A stretch of DNA of 64,000 nucleotides from Alphaproteobacteria bacterium (GCA_022819985.1 JAJEGH010000037.1:1-64000), one strand, 5' to 3'; numbered from the stretch's first letter, positions 51,251 to 61,097 are shown. The notes: a model not told the origin generated them from the letters alone. A program made the numbers and translations.

Positions 51251-52633
51251 CTATCGCTCCAATCCCGCCGCCGGTGGGTTCCAGAGCCGGCCGAACAGGG
51301 AGGCGGCGACCAGGGCGCCGAAGCAGAACAGGCCGGCGGCGACGCAGGCGAACAGGGACGCAGGGCCGCCGCCCAGCCACAGGACGGCGACCGCGCCGGC
51401 CCCGCCCGCCACGACCAGCCGGATCGCCCCGGCGGTCACCGGCAGCACCATGTTGCCCGTGCCCTGGGCGGCGAAATAGAGCGCCATGCCGAGGCCGAAG
51501 AAGCCATAGAACGGGCCGGCGATGTGCAGGTATTGCGCCCCGAAGGCGTAGGCCGCCGCATCCGAGGTGAACCGGTCGAGCCACAGCTCCGGCCACAGCG
51601 CCGCGGCCAGGCCGATCGCGCCGGTCGCCCCGCCGGCGATCAGGGCGCCGGTCCAGGCGACGCGGCGCGCCCGGCCGATCTGCCGCGCGCCGAAATTCGC
51701 GCCGACCGAGGTGGTGAGCGCGCCGCCGATGCCGAAGGACAGCGGCACGATCAGCAATTCGAGCCGGCTGCCCAGCCCGTAGCCCGCCAGCGCCTCGACG
51801 CCGAGTTCCGCGACCAGCCGGGTGACGATCAGCACCGTGCCGATGTTCACGATGGAGTTGCCGCAGCCGAGCAGGCCGACCTTCAGGATATCGCGGAACA
51901 ATTCGCCGGTCAGCTTTCCCCAGGCACGAAGCCGCACGCCGCTCGCGCCGCGCGCCAGGTTCAGGCCGAGCATCAGCGCGATAAGACCGTGGACTGCGGT
52001 GACGGAAACCGCCGGCCCGAGCAGCCCGAGCCGCGGCAGGGGCCCCCAGCCCAGGGTGAGCCCGCCGCACAGCCCGACATGGAGCAGCGCCCCGGCGCAG
52101 AACCACAGGGCCGGCGTGGTCATGTCGCCGGTGCCGCGGATCGCCGCGGCAAACAGGTTGGCCAGCCACATGGTGATGCCGCCGGCGAAAATGATGACGC
52201 CGTAGTCGACCGCGCCGTCGAGCACTGCGCCGGTGCCGCCGAGCGCAGCGAAAACCGGCCGGGCGAACAGGCCGAAGACCAGGAAATAGAGCAGCGCCAT
52301 GACCGCGGCGATGACGACGCTGTGGCGGACCAGGGCGTCGGCCCGCGTCCGGTCGCCGGCGCCGAGCGCTCGTGCGACCGCCGACGATACGCCGCCGCCC
52401 ATGGCGCCCGCCGACATCATCTGCATCATGGTGTGGACCGGAAAGACCAGGGCGACCGACGCCAGCGGCAGAATGCCGAGCCGGCCGATGAACCAGGCGT
52501 CGGTCACCCAGATGGCGACAAATGCGAAGGCGGTCGCCACGTTCGGCGCCGACATTTTCGCCAGCATCGGCGCGATCGGGCCGCCGAGCATGGCCCCAAA
52601 GCGGTCGGGGAAGCGGTCGTTAGGTGCGGTCAC
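51251..52633 (-). CDS. MATE family efflux transporter
   Basis: A 460-residue inner-membrane protein with 12 hydrophobic segments in two bundles. The first bundle holds IWVTDAWFIGRLGILPLASVALVFPVH near 41-67 and MGGGVSSAVARALGAGDRTRADAL near 78-101. The second begins at about 240 with a pseudo-repeat. This is the MatE layout of cation-coupled drug exporters. GTG start. No SD-like sequence is visible before it. It converges on the tryptophan dioxygenase gene. Substrates are unknown. Confidence 0.92.
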   Translation of the reverse strand: MTAPNDRFPDRFGAMLGGPIAPMLAKMSAPNVATAFAFVAIWVTDAWFIGRLGILPLASVALVFPVHTMMQMMSAGAMGGGVSSAVARALGAGDRTRADALVRHSVVIAAVMALLYFLVFGLFARPVFAALGGTGAVLDGAVDYGVIIFAGGITMWLANLFAAAIRGTGDMTTPALWFCAGALLHVGLCGGLTLGWGPLPRLGLLGPAVSVTAVHGLIALMLGLNLARGASGVRLRAWGKLTGELFRDILKVGLLGCGNSIVNIGTVLIVTRLVAELGVEALAGYGLGSRLELLIVPLSFGIGGALTTSVGANFGARQIGRARRVAWTGALIAGGATGAIGLAAALWPELWLDRFTSDAAAYAFGAQYLHIAGPFYGFFGLGMALYFAAQGTGNMVLPVTAGAIRLVVAGGAGAVAVLWLGGGPASLFACVAAGLFCFGALVAASLFGRLWNPPAAGLER

Positions 52634-52657
52634 GGAGGGGGTGCGGAACTCTGCCAG

Positions 52658-52861
52658 TCAGTTGAACATGGTGTCGGGCAGGAACAGCGCGATGTCCGGC
52701 GCCGGGAACAGGATGGCACCCGCCGGAATCGCGCTGGACCAGACCGTGTCGAAGCCATAGCCCTTCGCGATCGGTTGGACCAGCGGCAGCGCCGGGATCG
52801 GGATCGCGAAGCCTTCGGGAAAGGCGCCGACCAAGAAGACGAGGGCCCGTCCCGCCGGTGA
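52658..52861 (-). pseudogene. Remnant of a TRAP transporter large permease C terminus (tentative)
   Basis: An open minus-strand frame ends with TGA at 52658-52660. It reads ALVFLVGAFPEGFAIPIP, then IAKGYGFDTVWSSA, then FPAPDIALFLPDTMFN. The GFDxVW segment and hydrophobic context resemble the C-terminal part of DctM-type TRAP permeases. No start codon context or N-terminal domain is present, and the frame soon becomes featureless upstream. The 324-base gap between the MATE gene (52633) and 52958 otherwise holds nothing recognised. Confidence 0.35.
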
Positions 52862-52957
52862 TAACCGGAACGCCGGTAAAGCGGTCCGGTTAGACCAGGA
52901 GGGATCGGGCGGGCCCGTTTCGCCGGCCCGGGTTGAAGGGACCTGCCCGATGCCGTC

Positions 52958-53812
52958 TTGAGTCCCACGCCGTTCGGGTTCATTCTGGAGCCGGTGCCGC
53001 TAGAGATGGCCGAGGCATTGGACAACCGTATTTCAGGAACGGACCCCGAAATTCTGCCCGGCGATACCCTGCCCGGTATGAGGGCTTTCGCCGCCGCGGC
53101 CCTGCCCCTTCGTCCGGAACTCGGGCCGGCGCTCGACCGCGGCTGGGCGCAACTCGGCGAGACCGGCGCCTGGCTGAGCGGCGCCGAGCGCGTGGCGGCG
53201 GTTCGCGAGGCCCGGGCAGCCTGGGATTGCGCTGTGTGCCGCGAGCGCAAGGCGGCGCTCTCTCCATACGCAATCGACGGCCCGCACGATTCGGTGACCG
53301 ACCTGCCGGAAGCGTGGGTCGATGTCGTCCATCGCGTTGTCACGGACCCCGGCCGCCTGACCGAACGATGGTGCCGCTCGGTCCGGAACTTCGGCGTCGA
53401 AGAAGACGAATATGTCGAACTCGTCACGGTGGCGATAACCGCGACGGTGATCGACACATTCGCCCTCGCGGTCGGATTGTCGCTGCCCGATTTACCGGCG
53501 GTGCAGGACGGCGCGGCGCCGCGGCGCCGCGAACCGACCGCAACGCCGGGTCCCGGATGGGTCGCCACCATCGCGCCGGAGAATGCCGGCCCCGGATTCG
53601 CGGACTTTTACGCCAACGACTCCCATTTCTACATCCGCCGCTCGCTCACCCTGCTGCCGGACGAGGCGCGCAAATTCTGGGATGTGATGAATCCGCTGTA
53701 TCTGGCCGACCCGCGCATCCGCGAACTCGACGGCCTCGACCGCGCGATCGGCCGGGCCCAGATGGAATTCCTGGCGGCGCGCGCGTCCATGCTGCTCGGC
53801 TGCTATTACTGA
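52958..53812 (+). CDS. AhpD-like (carboxymuconolactone decarboxylase fold) protein
   Basis: A 284-residue all-alpha protein. Cys91-x-x-Cys94 in DCAVCRERKAAL looks like the redox pair of AhpD-fold peroxidase-like proteins, and VDVVHRVVTDPGRLTERW near 120-137 supplies a nearby histidine helix. The C-terminal part (SLTLLPDEARKFWDVMNPLYL) may be a separate helical domain. AhpD relatives reduce peroxides or act as decarboxylases; nothing more specific can be said. The start is uncertain: TTG 52958 or ATG 53006. The next gene may be its partner. Confidence 0.65.
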   Translation: MSPTPFGFILEPVPLEMAEALDNRISGTDPEILPGDTLPGMRAFAAAALPLRPELGPALDRGWAQLGETGAWLSGAERVAAVREARAAWDCAVCRERKAALSPYAIDGPHDSVTDLPEAWVDVVHRVVTDPGRLTERWCRSVRNFGVEEDEYVELVTVAITATVIDTFALAVGLSLPDLPAVQDGAAPRRREPTATPGPGWVATIAPENAGPGFADFYANDSHFYIRRSLTLLPDEARKFWDVMNPLYLADPRIRELDGLDRAIGRAQMEFLAARASMLLGCYY

Positions 53813-53839
53813 ACGACCAGCCATGCGGCGCGGCTCAGG

Positions 53840-54166
53840 ATGAGTGGCAGGGATACAGGAAACGAATACGATCTCACGGCGGTCACCGGCGGCGGCGACG
53901 CCGCCCTGCCGAACGGCGGTATTCTGAATGCGTTCGTCGAGGCCGTCGTCGCGCGCGACATGCCGTCGGTGGCGGCCGCCCGCGCAGCCCTGGTCGAGAC
54001 GATGGACGAAGCCGCGATGGTCGATGCGGCGGCCACCATCGCCGCTTTCAACGCCTATCCCCGCGCCGCCGACGCCACCGGTATCCCGCTGGAAGACGCC
54101 AAACGGGACCTGACCGCCGATCTGCGCCGCGAACTCGGGCTCGACATCCTGGAAACGGCTGCCTGA
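53840..54166 (+). CDS. Small helical protein beside the AhpD-like gene
   Basis: A 108-residue acidic protein, Ala-rich, with no cysteine. MVDAAATIAAFNAYPRAADATGIPLED near 60-86 resembles the closing helices of AhpD/CMD-fold proteins (AAxxxxFNxxxRxADxTGIPL). I read it as a degenerate or accessory CMD-fold unit without the redox cysteines. It lies 28 bases after the 284-residue AhpD-like gene, so the two probably work together. The function is unknown. Confidence 0.65.
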   Translation: MSGRDTGNEYDLTAVTGGGDAALPNGGILNAFVEAVVARDMPSVAAARAALVETMDEAAMVDAAATIAAFNAYPRAADATGIPLEDAKRDLTADLRRELGLDILETAA

Positions 54167-54209
54167 CCGCGAACGGCCGGGACCGGTTCGGCCCGAAGCG
54201 GTTGGGGCG

Positions 54210-55574
54210 CTAATAGGCGTACGCGCTCCAGATACGGTCGATATCGCCCGCCCACGGGCCGGCGTAATCTTCGAGCAGCGTGTCGGCCGGGCTCTTGCCG
54301 GCGGCGGCGCGGTCGTGCAGCACCTGGAGGAAGCCGGTCTCGTCGTTGCCGGCCTTGTCGAGCACCCGCCGCGCCGACAGGCCGGCCTGCGCGATTTCCA
54401 GCGCGCGCAAGGCCAGATCGCGCACCGTGCCGTTGCGGAACGGCGCCTGGAACCCGTGTTTCGCCACGTCGATCCGCAGGGCTTCGCGCTCCTCCGCCGT
54501 CCAGTCCTTCGCCATATCCCAAGCCGCGTCCAGCGCGGTTCCGTCGTACAGCAGGCCGACCCAGAAGGCCGGCAGGCCGCACAGGCTTTTCCACGGCCCG
54601 CCGTCGGCGCCGCGCATTTCCAGGAAGGTCTTGACCCGCACTTCCGGGAACGCGGTGGTCATATGGTCCGCCCAGTCGGAGAGCGTCGGCGTTTCGCCCG
54701 GCAGCGCCGGCAGCTTTCCGGCCATGAAATCGCGGAAGGACTGGCCGCTGGCGTCGAGATAACGGCCGCCGCGATAGACGAAATACATCGGCACATCGAG
54801 GATATAGTCGACCCAGCGCTCGAAGCCGAAGCCGTCCTCGAACACGAAGGGCAGCATGCCGGTGCGGTCCGGGTCGGTGTCGGTCCAGATGTGGGCGCGC
54901 CAGCTCTTGAAGCCGTTGGGCCGGCCTTCGGTGAAGGGCGCGTTGGCGAACAACGCCGTCGCGACCGGCTGGAGCGCCAGCCCGACGCGGAACTTCTTCG
55001 CCATGTCGGCCTCGGAGGCATAGTCGAGATTGACCTGCACCGTGCAGGTCCGGACCATCATGTCGAGGCCGAGATTGCCCTTCTTCGGCATGTAGTCGCG
55101 CATGATCCGGTAGCGGCCCTTGGGCATCCAGGGCATATCCTCCCGCCGCCATTTCGGATCGAAGCCGAGGCCGATCAGGCCGGCGCCCAACTCCTTGGTC
55201 ACCGTTTCGGCTTCCGCGAGATGGGTGTGGACCTCGTCGCAGGTCTGGTGGATGTTCTCCAACGGTGCGCCGGACAGTTCGAGCTGGCCGCCCGGCTCCA
55301 GGCTGACCGACGCGCCGTTGCGCTTCAGGCCGATGACGGTCTCACCCTCGCGCACCGGGTCCCAGCCGAAGCGTTGCAGGCCTTCGAGCAGGGCGCGGAT
55401 GCCGCAATCGCCGTCATAGGGCAGGCGGCGGTAGTCCTGCCACGCAAAGGCGAATTTCTCGTGCTCGGTGCCGATGCGCCAGTCCGACGGCGGCTTGCTG
55501 CCCCGCTCGATGCTCTCGACAAGCTGCGCCCGGGACTGCACCGGCTCGGCATTGGCGGCGGCGGGAATCGACAT
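54210..55574 (-). CDS. gshA: Glutamate--cysteine ligase (alphaproteobacterial/plant type)
   Basis: Makes gamma-glutamylcysteine, the first step of glutathione synthesis. The 454-residue protein belongs to the GCS2/plant-like family. RIGTEHEKFAF near 35-45 starts the ATP/glutamate site. ASVSLEPGGQLELSGAPLENIHQTCDEV and MPKGRYRIMRDYMPKKGNLGLDMMVRTCTVQVNLDY follow, and EMRGADGGPW closes the core. The ATG at 55574 is preferred, since the upstream part of the open frame is low-complexity. It lies 41 bases after rsmE, a gene order shared by many alphaproteobacteria. Confidence 0.94.
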   Translation of the reverse strand: MSIPAAANAEPVQSRAQLVESIERGSKPPSDWRIGTEHEKFAFAWQDYRRLPYDGDCGIRALLEGLQRFGWDPVREGETVIGLKRNGASVSLEPGGQLELSGAPLENIHQTCDEVHTHLAEAETVTKELGAGLIGLGFDPKWRREDMPWMPKGRYRIMRDYMPKKGNLGLDMMVRTCTVQVNLDYASEADMAKKFRVGLALQPVATALFANAPFTEGRPNGFKSWRAHIWTDTDPDRTGMLPFVFEDGFGFERWVDYILDVPMYFVYRGGRYLDASGQSFRDFMAGKLPALPGETPTLSDWADHMTTAFPEVRVKTFLEMRGADGGPWKSLCGLPAFWVGLLYDGTALDAAWDMAKDWTAEEREALRIDVAKHGFQAPFRNGTVRDLALRALEIAQAGLSARRVLDKAGNDETGFLQVLHDRAAAGKSPADTLLEDYAGPWAGDIDRIWSAYAY

Positions 55575-55615
55575 GCGCAATATCCGGAATGCAGGGGCAG
55601 AGGGCGGCGAACGGC

Positions 55616-56413
55616 CTAGCGATGCGTCGGGGCGGTCCAGTCGCCCAGCACGGCCTGCCAGCACGCCAGCGCCGCCACGGCGGCGGTATCGGCGCGGAGC
55701 AGGCGCCCGCCGAGCCCGACCGGCGTGACATTGGGGAGCCGGCGCAGAAGGTCAAGCTCCTCCGGCGCATAGCCGCCCTCCGGCCCGACGAACACGGCCC
55801 ACGGCCGGCCGCGGGCATCGCTGCGCCGGCGCAGCGTGTCGACGATCGGGATGCCGGTCTGCGTTTCGTCGAGCAGCAGGATGTGCCGCGCCGCCGGCCA
55901 GCCGCCGATCAGGGATTCCAGCGTCCGGGGCGGAAAGACGGCGGGAACCGAGAGGCGCGCGCATTGTTCGGCGGCTTCGACGGCGTTGGCGCGCAAACGC
56001 TCCAGGTTAACGCGCGCGACCTGCGTATGGCGGGTCATCACCGGCTGGAGCGCGGAAACGCCGAGCTCCGAGGCTTTCTGCGCCACGAAATCGATCCGCG
56101 CCTTCTTGACCGGGGCGAAACACAGCCAGAGGTCCGGTTCGGCGGTCTGTCCGCGGGTCCGGGCGGTCACCGCCAGCGCAGTATCCTTCCTGCCGCGCAC
56201 TTCGACGGCCGCCAGCCATTCGCCGTCGCGGCCGTTGAACAGCCTGACCGCGGCGCCGGCGGGCATGCGCATGACGTTTCTCAGATAGTGGTGCTGCTCC
56301 GCGCTCGGGACGACGGTTGCGCCGGCCGCCAGCGGCGCCTCGACATAGAGCCGGATGCCGGGCAGGATACCGGGATTGCACGGCGCGTCGGGCTCCGGCG
56401 GCGTCGCCGTCAT
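55616..56413 (-). CDS. rsmE: 16S rRNA (uracil-1498-N3)-methyltransferase
   Basis: Methylates U1498 of 16S rRNA. The 265-residue protein has an N-terminal PUA-like region (EQHHYLRNVMRMPAGAAVRLFNG near 39-61) and a C-terminal SPOUT/trefoil-knot domain with KKARIDFVAQKASELGVSALQPV and VGPEGGYAPEELDLL. Complete length. Its ATG overlaps the stop of the PLP-enzyme gene by four bases. It sits before gshA. Confidence 0.94.
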   Translation of the reverse strand: MTATPPEPDAPCNPGILPGIRLYVEAPLAAGATVVPSAEQHHYLRNVMRMPAGAAVRLFNGRDGEWLAAVEVRGRKDTALAVTARTRGQTAEPDLWLCFAPVKKARIDFVAQKASELGVSALQPVMTRHTQVARVNLERLRANAVEAAEQCARLSVPAVFPPRTLESLIGGWPAARHILLLDETQTGIPIVDTLRRRSDARGRPWAVFVGPEGGYAPEELDLLRRLPNVTPVGLGGRLLRADTAAVAALACWQAVLGDWTAPTHR

Positions 56414-57438
56414 GCCGCCCGTTCCGTGCGCGCTTCTTGCCGCCTCTGGGCGGCTGCCAGATGGCCGGCGAAACCGGCCGGGTCGATGTTGGCGCCGCAC
56501 ACGACGAGGCCGACCGCTTTGCCGCGCAGCCGCTCGCGCAGGGGTCCGGCGAGCGCCGCCAGCGCCGCCGCCCCGGCCGGTTCGACCGCCAGCTTGAGGC
56601 GGCTGAATGTGGTCAGCATGGCGTCCTGCATCGCCGCGTCCGGCACGGTGACGATCTCTTCGACCAGTTGCCGGACGACGCCGAAGGAGTAGGGCAGGTG
56701 GAGCGGCGCGCCCAGGCTGTCGGCGACGGTCGAGACCTTGACGCTCTCGAGAGGCGCCCCGCGGGCAACGCTGTCGCGCATGCCGCAGGCGCCGTCCGGC
56801 TCGACGCCGTAGATCGCCGCGTTCGAACCGGCCAGCCGGAAACCGGTCGCCACCCCTGCGATCAGGCCGCCGCCGCCGACCGGCACGATCGCGGCGTCCA
56901 GGTCCGGCGCCTGCCGGGCGAACTCCAGGCCCAGAGTCGCCGTGCCGGATATCGTGTCCGGGCCTTCGAACGGATGGATGACCGCGCGGCCCTCCTCGTC
57001 GCGAATCCGTGCCATCTCGTCGAAGGCGGCGTGGATGTCCGCGGCCAGGACGACGTCGGCCCCGAGTTCCCGGCATTGCGCGACGCGGAACGGGTTGGCC
57101 GCCTTGTGCATGACCACCTTGGCGTTGCTGCCGAGCGCCCGGGCGGCGTAGGCGACGGCAATGGCGTGGTTGCCGGCGCTGACCGCCGTGACGCCGGCAG
57201 CGCGCTGCGCCGCATCGAGGGCCAGGATGTTCGCCAGCGCGCCGCGCGGCTTGAAGCTGCCGGTCCGCTGCAACAGTTCGAGTTTCAGGATGACGCGCGT
57301 TTCCGCGCCGATCAGGGCGTCCTTCGCCACGCCCGACCAGCCCAGCACCGGCGTTTCGGCGATCCACGGTGCAATCGCATCCCGGGTCGCCTCGATCCGG
57401 CCGAGGGAGAGCGCCCGTCCGGCCGGCGCGTCATTCAT
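56410..57438 (-). CDS. Threonine/serine dehydratase-like PLP enzyme
   Basis: A 342-residue fold-type II PLP enzyme. The cofactor lysine is in [15 protein letters not shown] near 57-71, and [17 protein letters not shown] is near 87-103. The phosphate-binding loop [15 protein letters not shown] is near 186-200. No C-terminal ACT domain, so it is the unregulated (catabolic/TdcB-like or serine racemase-like) type. Threonine deamination to 2-oxobutyrate is the usual activity but the substrate is not certain. It overlaps ubiD by eight bases upstream and rsmE by four downstream, so the four minus-strand genes look like one transcript. Confidence 0.9.
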   Translation of the reverse strand: MNDAPAGRALSLGRIEATRDAIAPWIAETPVLGWSGVAKDALIGAETRVILKLELLQRTGSFKPRGALANILALDAAQRAAGVTAVSAGNHAIAVAYAARALGSNAKVVMHKAANPFRVAQCRELGADVVLAADIHAAFDEMARIRDEEGRAVIHPFEGPDTISGTATLGLEFARQAPDLDAAIVPVGGGGLIAGVATGFRLAGSNAAIYGVEPDGACGMRDSVARGAPLESVKVSTVADSLGAPLHLPYSFGVVRQLVEEIVTVPDAAMQDAMLTTFSRLKLAVEPAGAAALAALAGPLRERLRGKAVGLVVCGANIDPAGFAGHLAAAQRRQEARTERAA

Positions 57439-58891
57439 CGATCTTGCGGCCCCATTCGCGGGCGGTCTCGCCGGGCCATTTGTTCGTGGCGTCGAGGCCG
57501 GCCTTGGAGCCGAGGCCGCTGACCGGGCTGGCGAAATCGAGATAGTCGATCGGCGTGTTCTCGATCGTCACGGTATCGCGCGCGGGGTCCATGCGGGTGG
57601 AAATCGCCCACATGACGTCCGTCCAGTCGCGGCAGTCGATATCCTCGTCCACCACGATGACCCACTTCGTGTACATGAACTGGCGGAGATAGCTCCACAC
57701 GCCCATCATGATGCGCTTCGCGTGGCCGGCGTAGGCCTTGCGGATGGAGACCACGGCGATGCGGTAGGAGCAGCCCTCCGGCGGCAGCCAGAAATCGACG
57801 ATCTCCGGGAACTGCTGTTGCAGCAGGGGGATGAACACTTCGTTCAGCGCTTCGCCGAGGACCGACGGTTCGTCGGGCGGCCGGCCGGTGAAGGTCGAGA
57901 GGTAGATCGGCTCCCGGCGCATGGTGACGGCGTTCACCCGGAATACCGGGAAGCGTTCGACGCTGTTGTAGTAGCCGGTATGGTCGCCATAGGGGCCTTC
58001 GTCGCCCTCCTCGTCCGCCATGACCCGGCCTTCGATGACGATCTCGGCCTGGGCCGGCACCTTGAGCGGCACGGTGCGGCAGTCGGCGAGCTCAACCTTC
58101 TTCTCCCGCAGCAGACCGGCGAACTGGTACTCCGAGAGTGTGTCCGGCACCGGGGTGACGGCGGCGATCATGGTGGCCGGGTCGGCACCGATGACGGCGG
58201 CGGCCGGGAAGCCCTCGCGGCGTTCCTCGGGCGTGGCCTGCGCCTTCCAGCGCGCGAACTGCTGGGCGCCGCCGCGATGGTGCAGCCAGCGCATCAGCGT
58301 GCTGTCCCGGCCCGTCACCTGCATCCGGTAGATGCCGAGGTTGAAGCCGTCGGTGCGTTCGGTCTCCGGCGCCGGGCCGCGGGTGACGACGAGCGGCCAG
58401 GTGATGAGCGGCGCCGGCTCCCCCGGCCAGCAGGTTTGCACCGGCAGGCGGCCGAGGTCGATGGCGTCGCCCTCCAGCACGACCTCCTGGCACGGCGCGT
58501 TGCGCACCGTCTTCGGCTTCATCGCCAGCACCTTGCGCGCCAGCGGGATCATCTCCAGGGCTTCGCGGAAGCCGCCCGGCGGTTCCGGCTGGCGCAGGAA
58601 GGCCAGCATTTCGCCGACTTCGCGCAACTGCTCCGGCGTCCGGCCGATGGCTTTCGCAACCCGTTCGACGGTGCCGAACAGGTTGACCAGAACCGGCATG
58701 TCCCAGGCGCGCCCGCCGTCCTGCGGCCGTTCGAACAGGATCGCCGGCCCGCCCTCCAGAATGGCTGCACGATGGATGCGCGTCATCTCCAGCGCCGGCG
58801 AGACCGGGCCGGCTTCCCGCCGCAACTGGCCGTCGCGCTCCAGCCGGGCGAGGAAATCGCGCAGGGAAGCGTAGGGCGGCGCGGCGCTCAA
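57431..58891 (-). CDS. ubiD: UbiD family decarboxylase (ubiquinone type)
   Basis: A 486-residue UbiD of nearly E. coli size (497). [18 protein letters not shown] near 9-26 begins the family, followed by [27 protein letters not shown] and [61 protein letters not shown] near 380-430 forms the conserved prenyl-FMN/metal region. It removes the carboxyl group of 3-octaprenyl-4-hydroxybenzoate in ubiquinone synthesis, with ubiX elsewhere. The start is the TTG at 58891; no strong ribosome site is seen, and the true start is uncertain. Confidence 0.9.
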   Translation of the reverse strand: MSAAPPYASLRDFLARLERDGQLRREAGPVSPALEMTRIHRAAILEGGPAILFERPQDGGRAWDMPVLVNLFGTVERVAKAIGRTPEQLREVGEMLAFLRQPEPPGGFREALEMIPLARKVLAMKPKTVRNAPCQEVVLEGDAIDLGRLPVQTCWPGEPAPLITWPLVVTRGPAPETERTDGFNLGIYRMQVTGRDSTLMRWLHHRGGAQQFARWKAQATPEERREGFPAAAVIGADPATMIAAVTPVPDTLSEYQFAGLLREKKVELADCRTVPLKVPAQAEIVIEGRVMADEEGDEGPYGDHTGYYNSVERFPVFRVNAVTMRREPIYLSTFTGRPPDEPSVLGEALNEVFIPLLQQQFPEIVDFWLPPEGCSYRIAVVSIRKAYAGHAKRIMMGVWSYLRQFMYTKWVIVVDEDIDCRDWTDVMWAISTRMDPARDTVTIENTPIDYLDFASPVSGLGSKAGLDATNKWPGETAREWGRKIDE

Positions 58892-59089
58892 GACGGGGGC
58901 TCGCGGAACGGCAGGGGCACGGGTCGGCCTTCCGGCTGAACGGGATCGGCCCAGACATGCGCCAAACGGCGCCCGGCGGCAAGCGGCCGGAAGCCCCATG
59001 CCGGTTGCCGCATCCCTACTGCTCCATCGCTGTTGCCAGGGCCGCCCGCCGCCGCCACTCTGCCGCACCGATCCGCCGAGCGAGCGCGC

Positions 59090-59851
59090 ATGACCAATGC
59101 TGGCACGATGTATGTCCCGCCCTCTGACCTCGACCCGGTCGAGCGGGCGATGCGTTATCCTTACGCCATTCCGGATTGCAGCTTCATCTTCGACAAGGCG
59201 GGCTGGCGGCCGGCGGAGATCGGCGGCGCGCTGACCGCCGGGCGGCATCCGGTGATCGCCTGCGGCTCGAACCGGTCGCCGGACCAGCTGGCGCGGAAAT
59301 ATTTTGATTTCGACGCGGTGACGATCTCCGTGCAGCGCGGCTGGCTGCGCGATTTCGACGTCGTCTACGCCGCCCATATCACCGGTTACGGCTCGATTTC
59401 CGCCTGCCCGATGCCGGCGCCGGGCGCGTGCGTCGAAGTCTCGGTCGCCTGGCTGTCGGACGGCCTGATGGACCGCATGCACGCCACCGAAGGGCGCGGC
59501 CACGCCTACGACTATGCGGAACTGTCCGGCCTCGATCTTGCGCTCGAAGGCGGCGGCGGGTTGGACGAGGCCTTCGCCTACATCCATCGCGGCGGCGCGC
59601 TGAATATCGACGGTTCGCTTGTCGGCCTGTCAGAAATCGCGGTACAGGACCGCCCTTGGCCGTCCTGGCCGCAGCCCCGGGCGATCGCCGAAGTCCATCG
59701 CCGATTGAACCAAGGCGGGACCGTCGAGGATTTCATCCGCGAAAACGCCGCCGACCGCTTCCTCCGCCTCGCCCGCGAGGCGGTTCTCCAGCAGGATGCA
59801 CACCCGTTCGCCCACCGGGGGTGCCGTGTCATCCCCGCAGGGACGGAGTGA
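59090..59851 (+). CDS. GGCT-fold-like protein of unknown function
   Basis: A 253-residue protein. [19 protein letters not shown] near 55-73 recalls the YGSNL/phosphate-like loop of gamma-glutamylcyclotransferase-fold proteins, and [20 protein letters not shown] near 127-146 fits the second active-site strand. The N-terminal [28 protein letters not shown] and the C-terminal 70 residues are unlike typical GGCT. Alternative start ATG 59108. It is downstream of the divergent ubiD and upstream of the epimerase. The function is not established. Confidence 0.6.
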   Translation: MTNAGTMYVPPSDLDPVERAMRYPYAIPDCSFIFDKAGWRPAEIGGALTAGRHPVIACGSNRSPDQLARKYFDFDAVTISVQRGWLRDFDVVYAAHITGYGSISACPMPAPGACVEVSVAWLSDGLMDRMHATEGRGHAYDYAELSGLDLALEGGGGLDEAFAYIHRGGALNIDGSLVGLSEIAVQDRPWPSWPQPRAIAEVHRRLNQGGTVEDFIRENAADRFLRLAREAVLQQDAHPFAHRGCRVIPAGTE

Positions 59852-59944
59852 AACGGCCGTCGCCGATTTCGCCACGGTGCAAAACCCCCTATATCACCGG
59901 TGCCCGCCCTGCCTGTTCTCCGGTTGCCGGACCGTCCTCCGCCC

Positions 59945-60946
59945 ATGCCTTCAGCCGCCAAACATGCTTTCGTCACCGGCGCCACGGGGTTCCTCGGGCG
60001 CAATCTGGTCGAGCAATTGGCGGAACGGGGCTGGAGAATCACCGCGGCCTACCGCGATCCGGCCCGCTTCGAGGCGCTCGGACAGTGGGACGTTTCCGGA
60101 GTCCAGTGCGATCTGCTCGATCTGGACGGCCTGACCGCGGCGATCCCGGAAGCGGCGGACGCGGTGTTTCACATGGCCGCCGACCTGACCATGTGGACGC
60201 GCCACGGCTCGCGCCAGTTGCGCACCAATGTCGACGGCACGCGCAACGCGGTGACTGCTGCCGAGCGCAGGGGTGTCCGGAAATTCGTCTTCACCTCGAG
60301 TTGGAATTCCTGGGGCTACCGGGCAGGCGATCCGCCGCTCACCGAGGATACGCCGCAGCGGGGCAACGAATCGCCGGTGCTCTACGACCGGACGAAGCTG
60401 GCAGCCGAGACGATCGTCAAGCAGGCCGCCGCCGAGGGGCTGCCGGCGGTCGTTCTCAATCCCTGCCACATCATCGGCCGCTACGACAGCCATAACTGGG
60501 CGCGCATGTTCCGCATGGTCCACGAGCGCCGGCTGCCCGGCATCCCGCCCGGCTCCGGCGTGTTTTGCCACGCCGGGGCGGTCGCGGCGGCCCATATCGC
60601 GGCGGCCGAGACCGAAGGCGCCGCCGGCAACTATCTGCTGCCCGGCCCGGCGGCGAGCTATGCCGAGGTCATCGGCCTTATCGGGCGCCTTACCGGGCGC
60701 AAGGTGCCGAAACGGGCAATCCCCGCCTGGCTGTTCCGGACGGTCGCCCACGTTCAGAATGCCGTGGGCAACCTGCGCGGCAGGGAGCCGGACCTGACCC
60801 CGCAGGCCGCCCATATCGTGCTGGCGAACGCGCGGGTGTCGTCGGAACGCGCGGAGAAGGAACTGGGCTACCGCTCGCCCGGCCTCGAATTCATGGTGCA
60901 GGACTGCTACGACTGGATGAGGCAGTCCGGCGTCCTGAGGGATTGA
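59945..60946 (+). CDS. NAD-dependent epimerase/dehydratase (extended SDR)
   Basis: A 333-residue extended SDR. The NAD loop TGATGFLGRNLVEQL is near 11-25, and VFHMAADLTMW is near 73-83. The catalytic SSWNSWG is near 122-128 and YDRTK near 149-153 (Tyr and Lys). NPCHIIGRYDSHNW and the substrate-cap region follow. This resembles dihydroflavonol-reductase/hopanoid-associated sugar epimerase relatives more than sugar-nucleotide enzymes, but the substrate is not known. The ATG at 59945 is preferred over an upstream start. Downstream lie the paired palindromes before tldE. Confidence 0.87.
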   Translation: MPSAAKHAFVTGATGFLGRNLVEQLAERGWRITAAYRDPARFEALGQWDVSGVQCDLLDLDGLTAAIPEAADAVFHMAADLTMWTRHGSRQLRTNVDGTRNAVTAAERRGVRKFVFTSSWNSWGYRAGDPPLTEDTPQRGNESPVLYDRTKLAAETIVKQAAAEGLPAVVLNPCHIIGRYDSHNWARMFRMVHERRLPGIPPGSGVFCHAGAVAAAHIAAAETEGAAGNYLLPGPAASYAEVIGLIGRLTGRKVPKRAIPAWLFRTVAHVQNAVGNLRGREPDLTPQAAHIVLANARVSSERAEKELGYRSPGLEFMVQDCYDWMRQSGVLRD

Positions 60947-61002
60947 TCTGCCCGGCGTCTCGCGGGATGCCGTGTGACCAGACAACAAGTCGCGGCAGCC
61001 GG

Positions 61003-61097
61003 CCCTTCGATACGCCGCCTTTGGCGGCTACTCAGGGTGAGGGTGGGTATAGAGAAATCCTCATCCCGAGTAGGCGCGTCAGCGCCGTATCGAGGGG
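61003..61097. repeat. Head-to-head pair of REP-like palindromes
   Basis: Unit one (61003-61043) reads CCCTTCGATACGCCGCC-TTT-GGCGGC and on to TCAGGGTGAGGG. Unit two (61059-61097) is CCTCATCCCGAGTAGGCGC-GTCA-GCGCC and on to CGAGGGG. They are the same consensus in opposite orientations, each with an internal stem. A similar module is at 70-90. The pair ends 12 bases before the tldE ATG, and its GAGGGG end is the nearest ribosome-site-like sequence. Confidence 0.8.
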
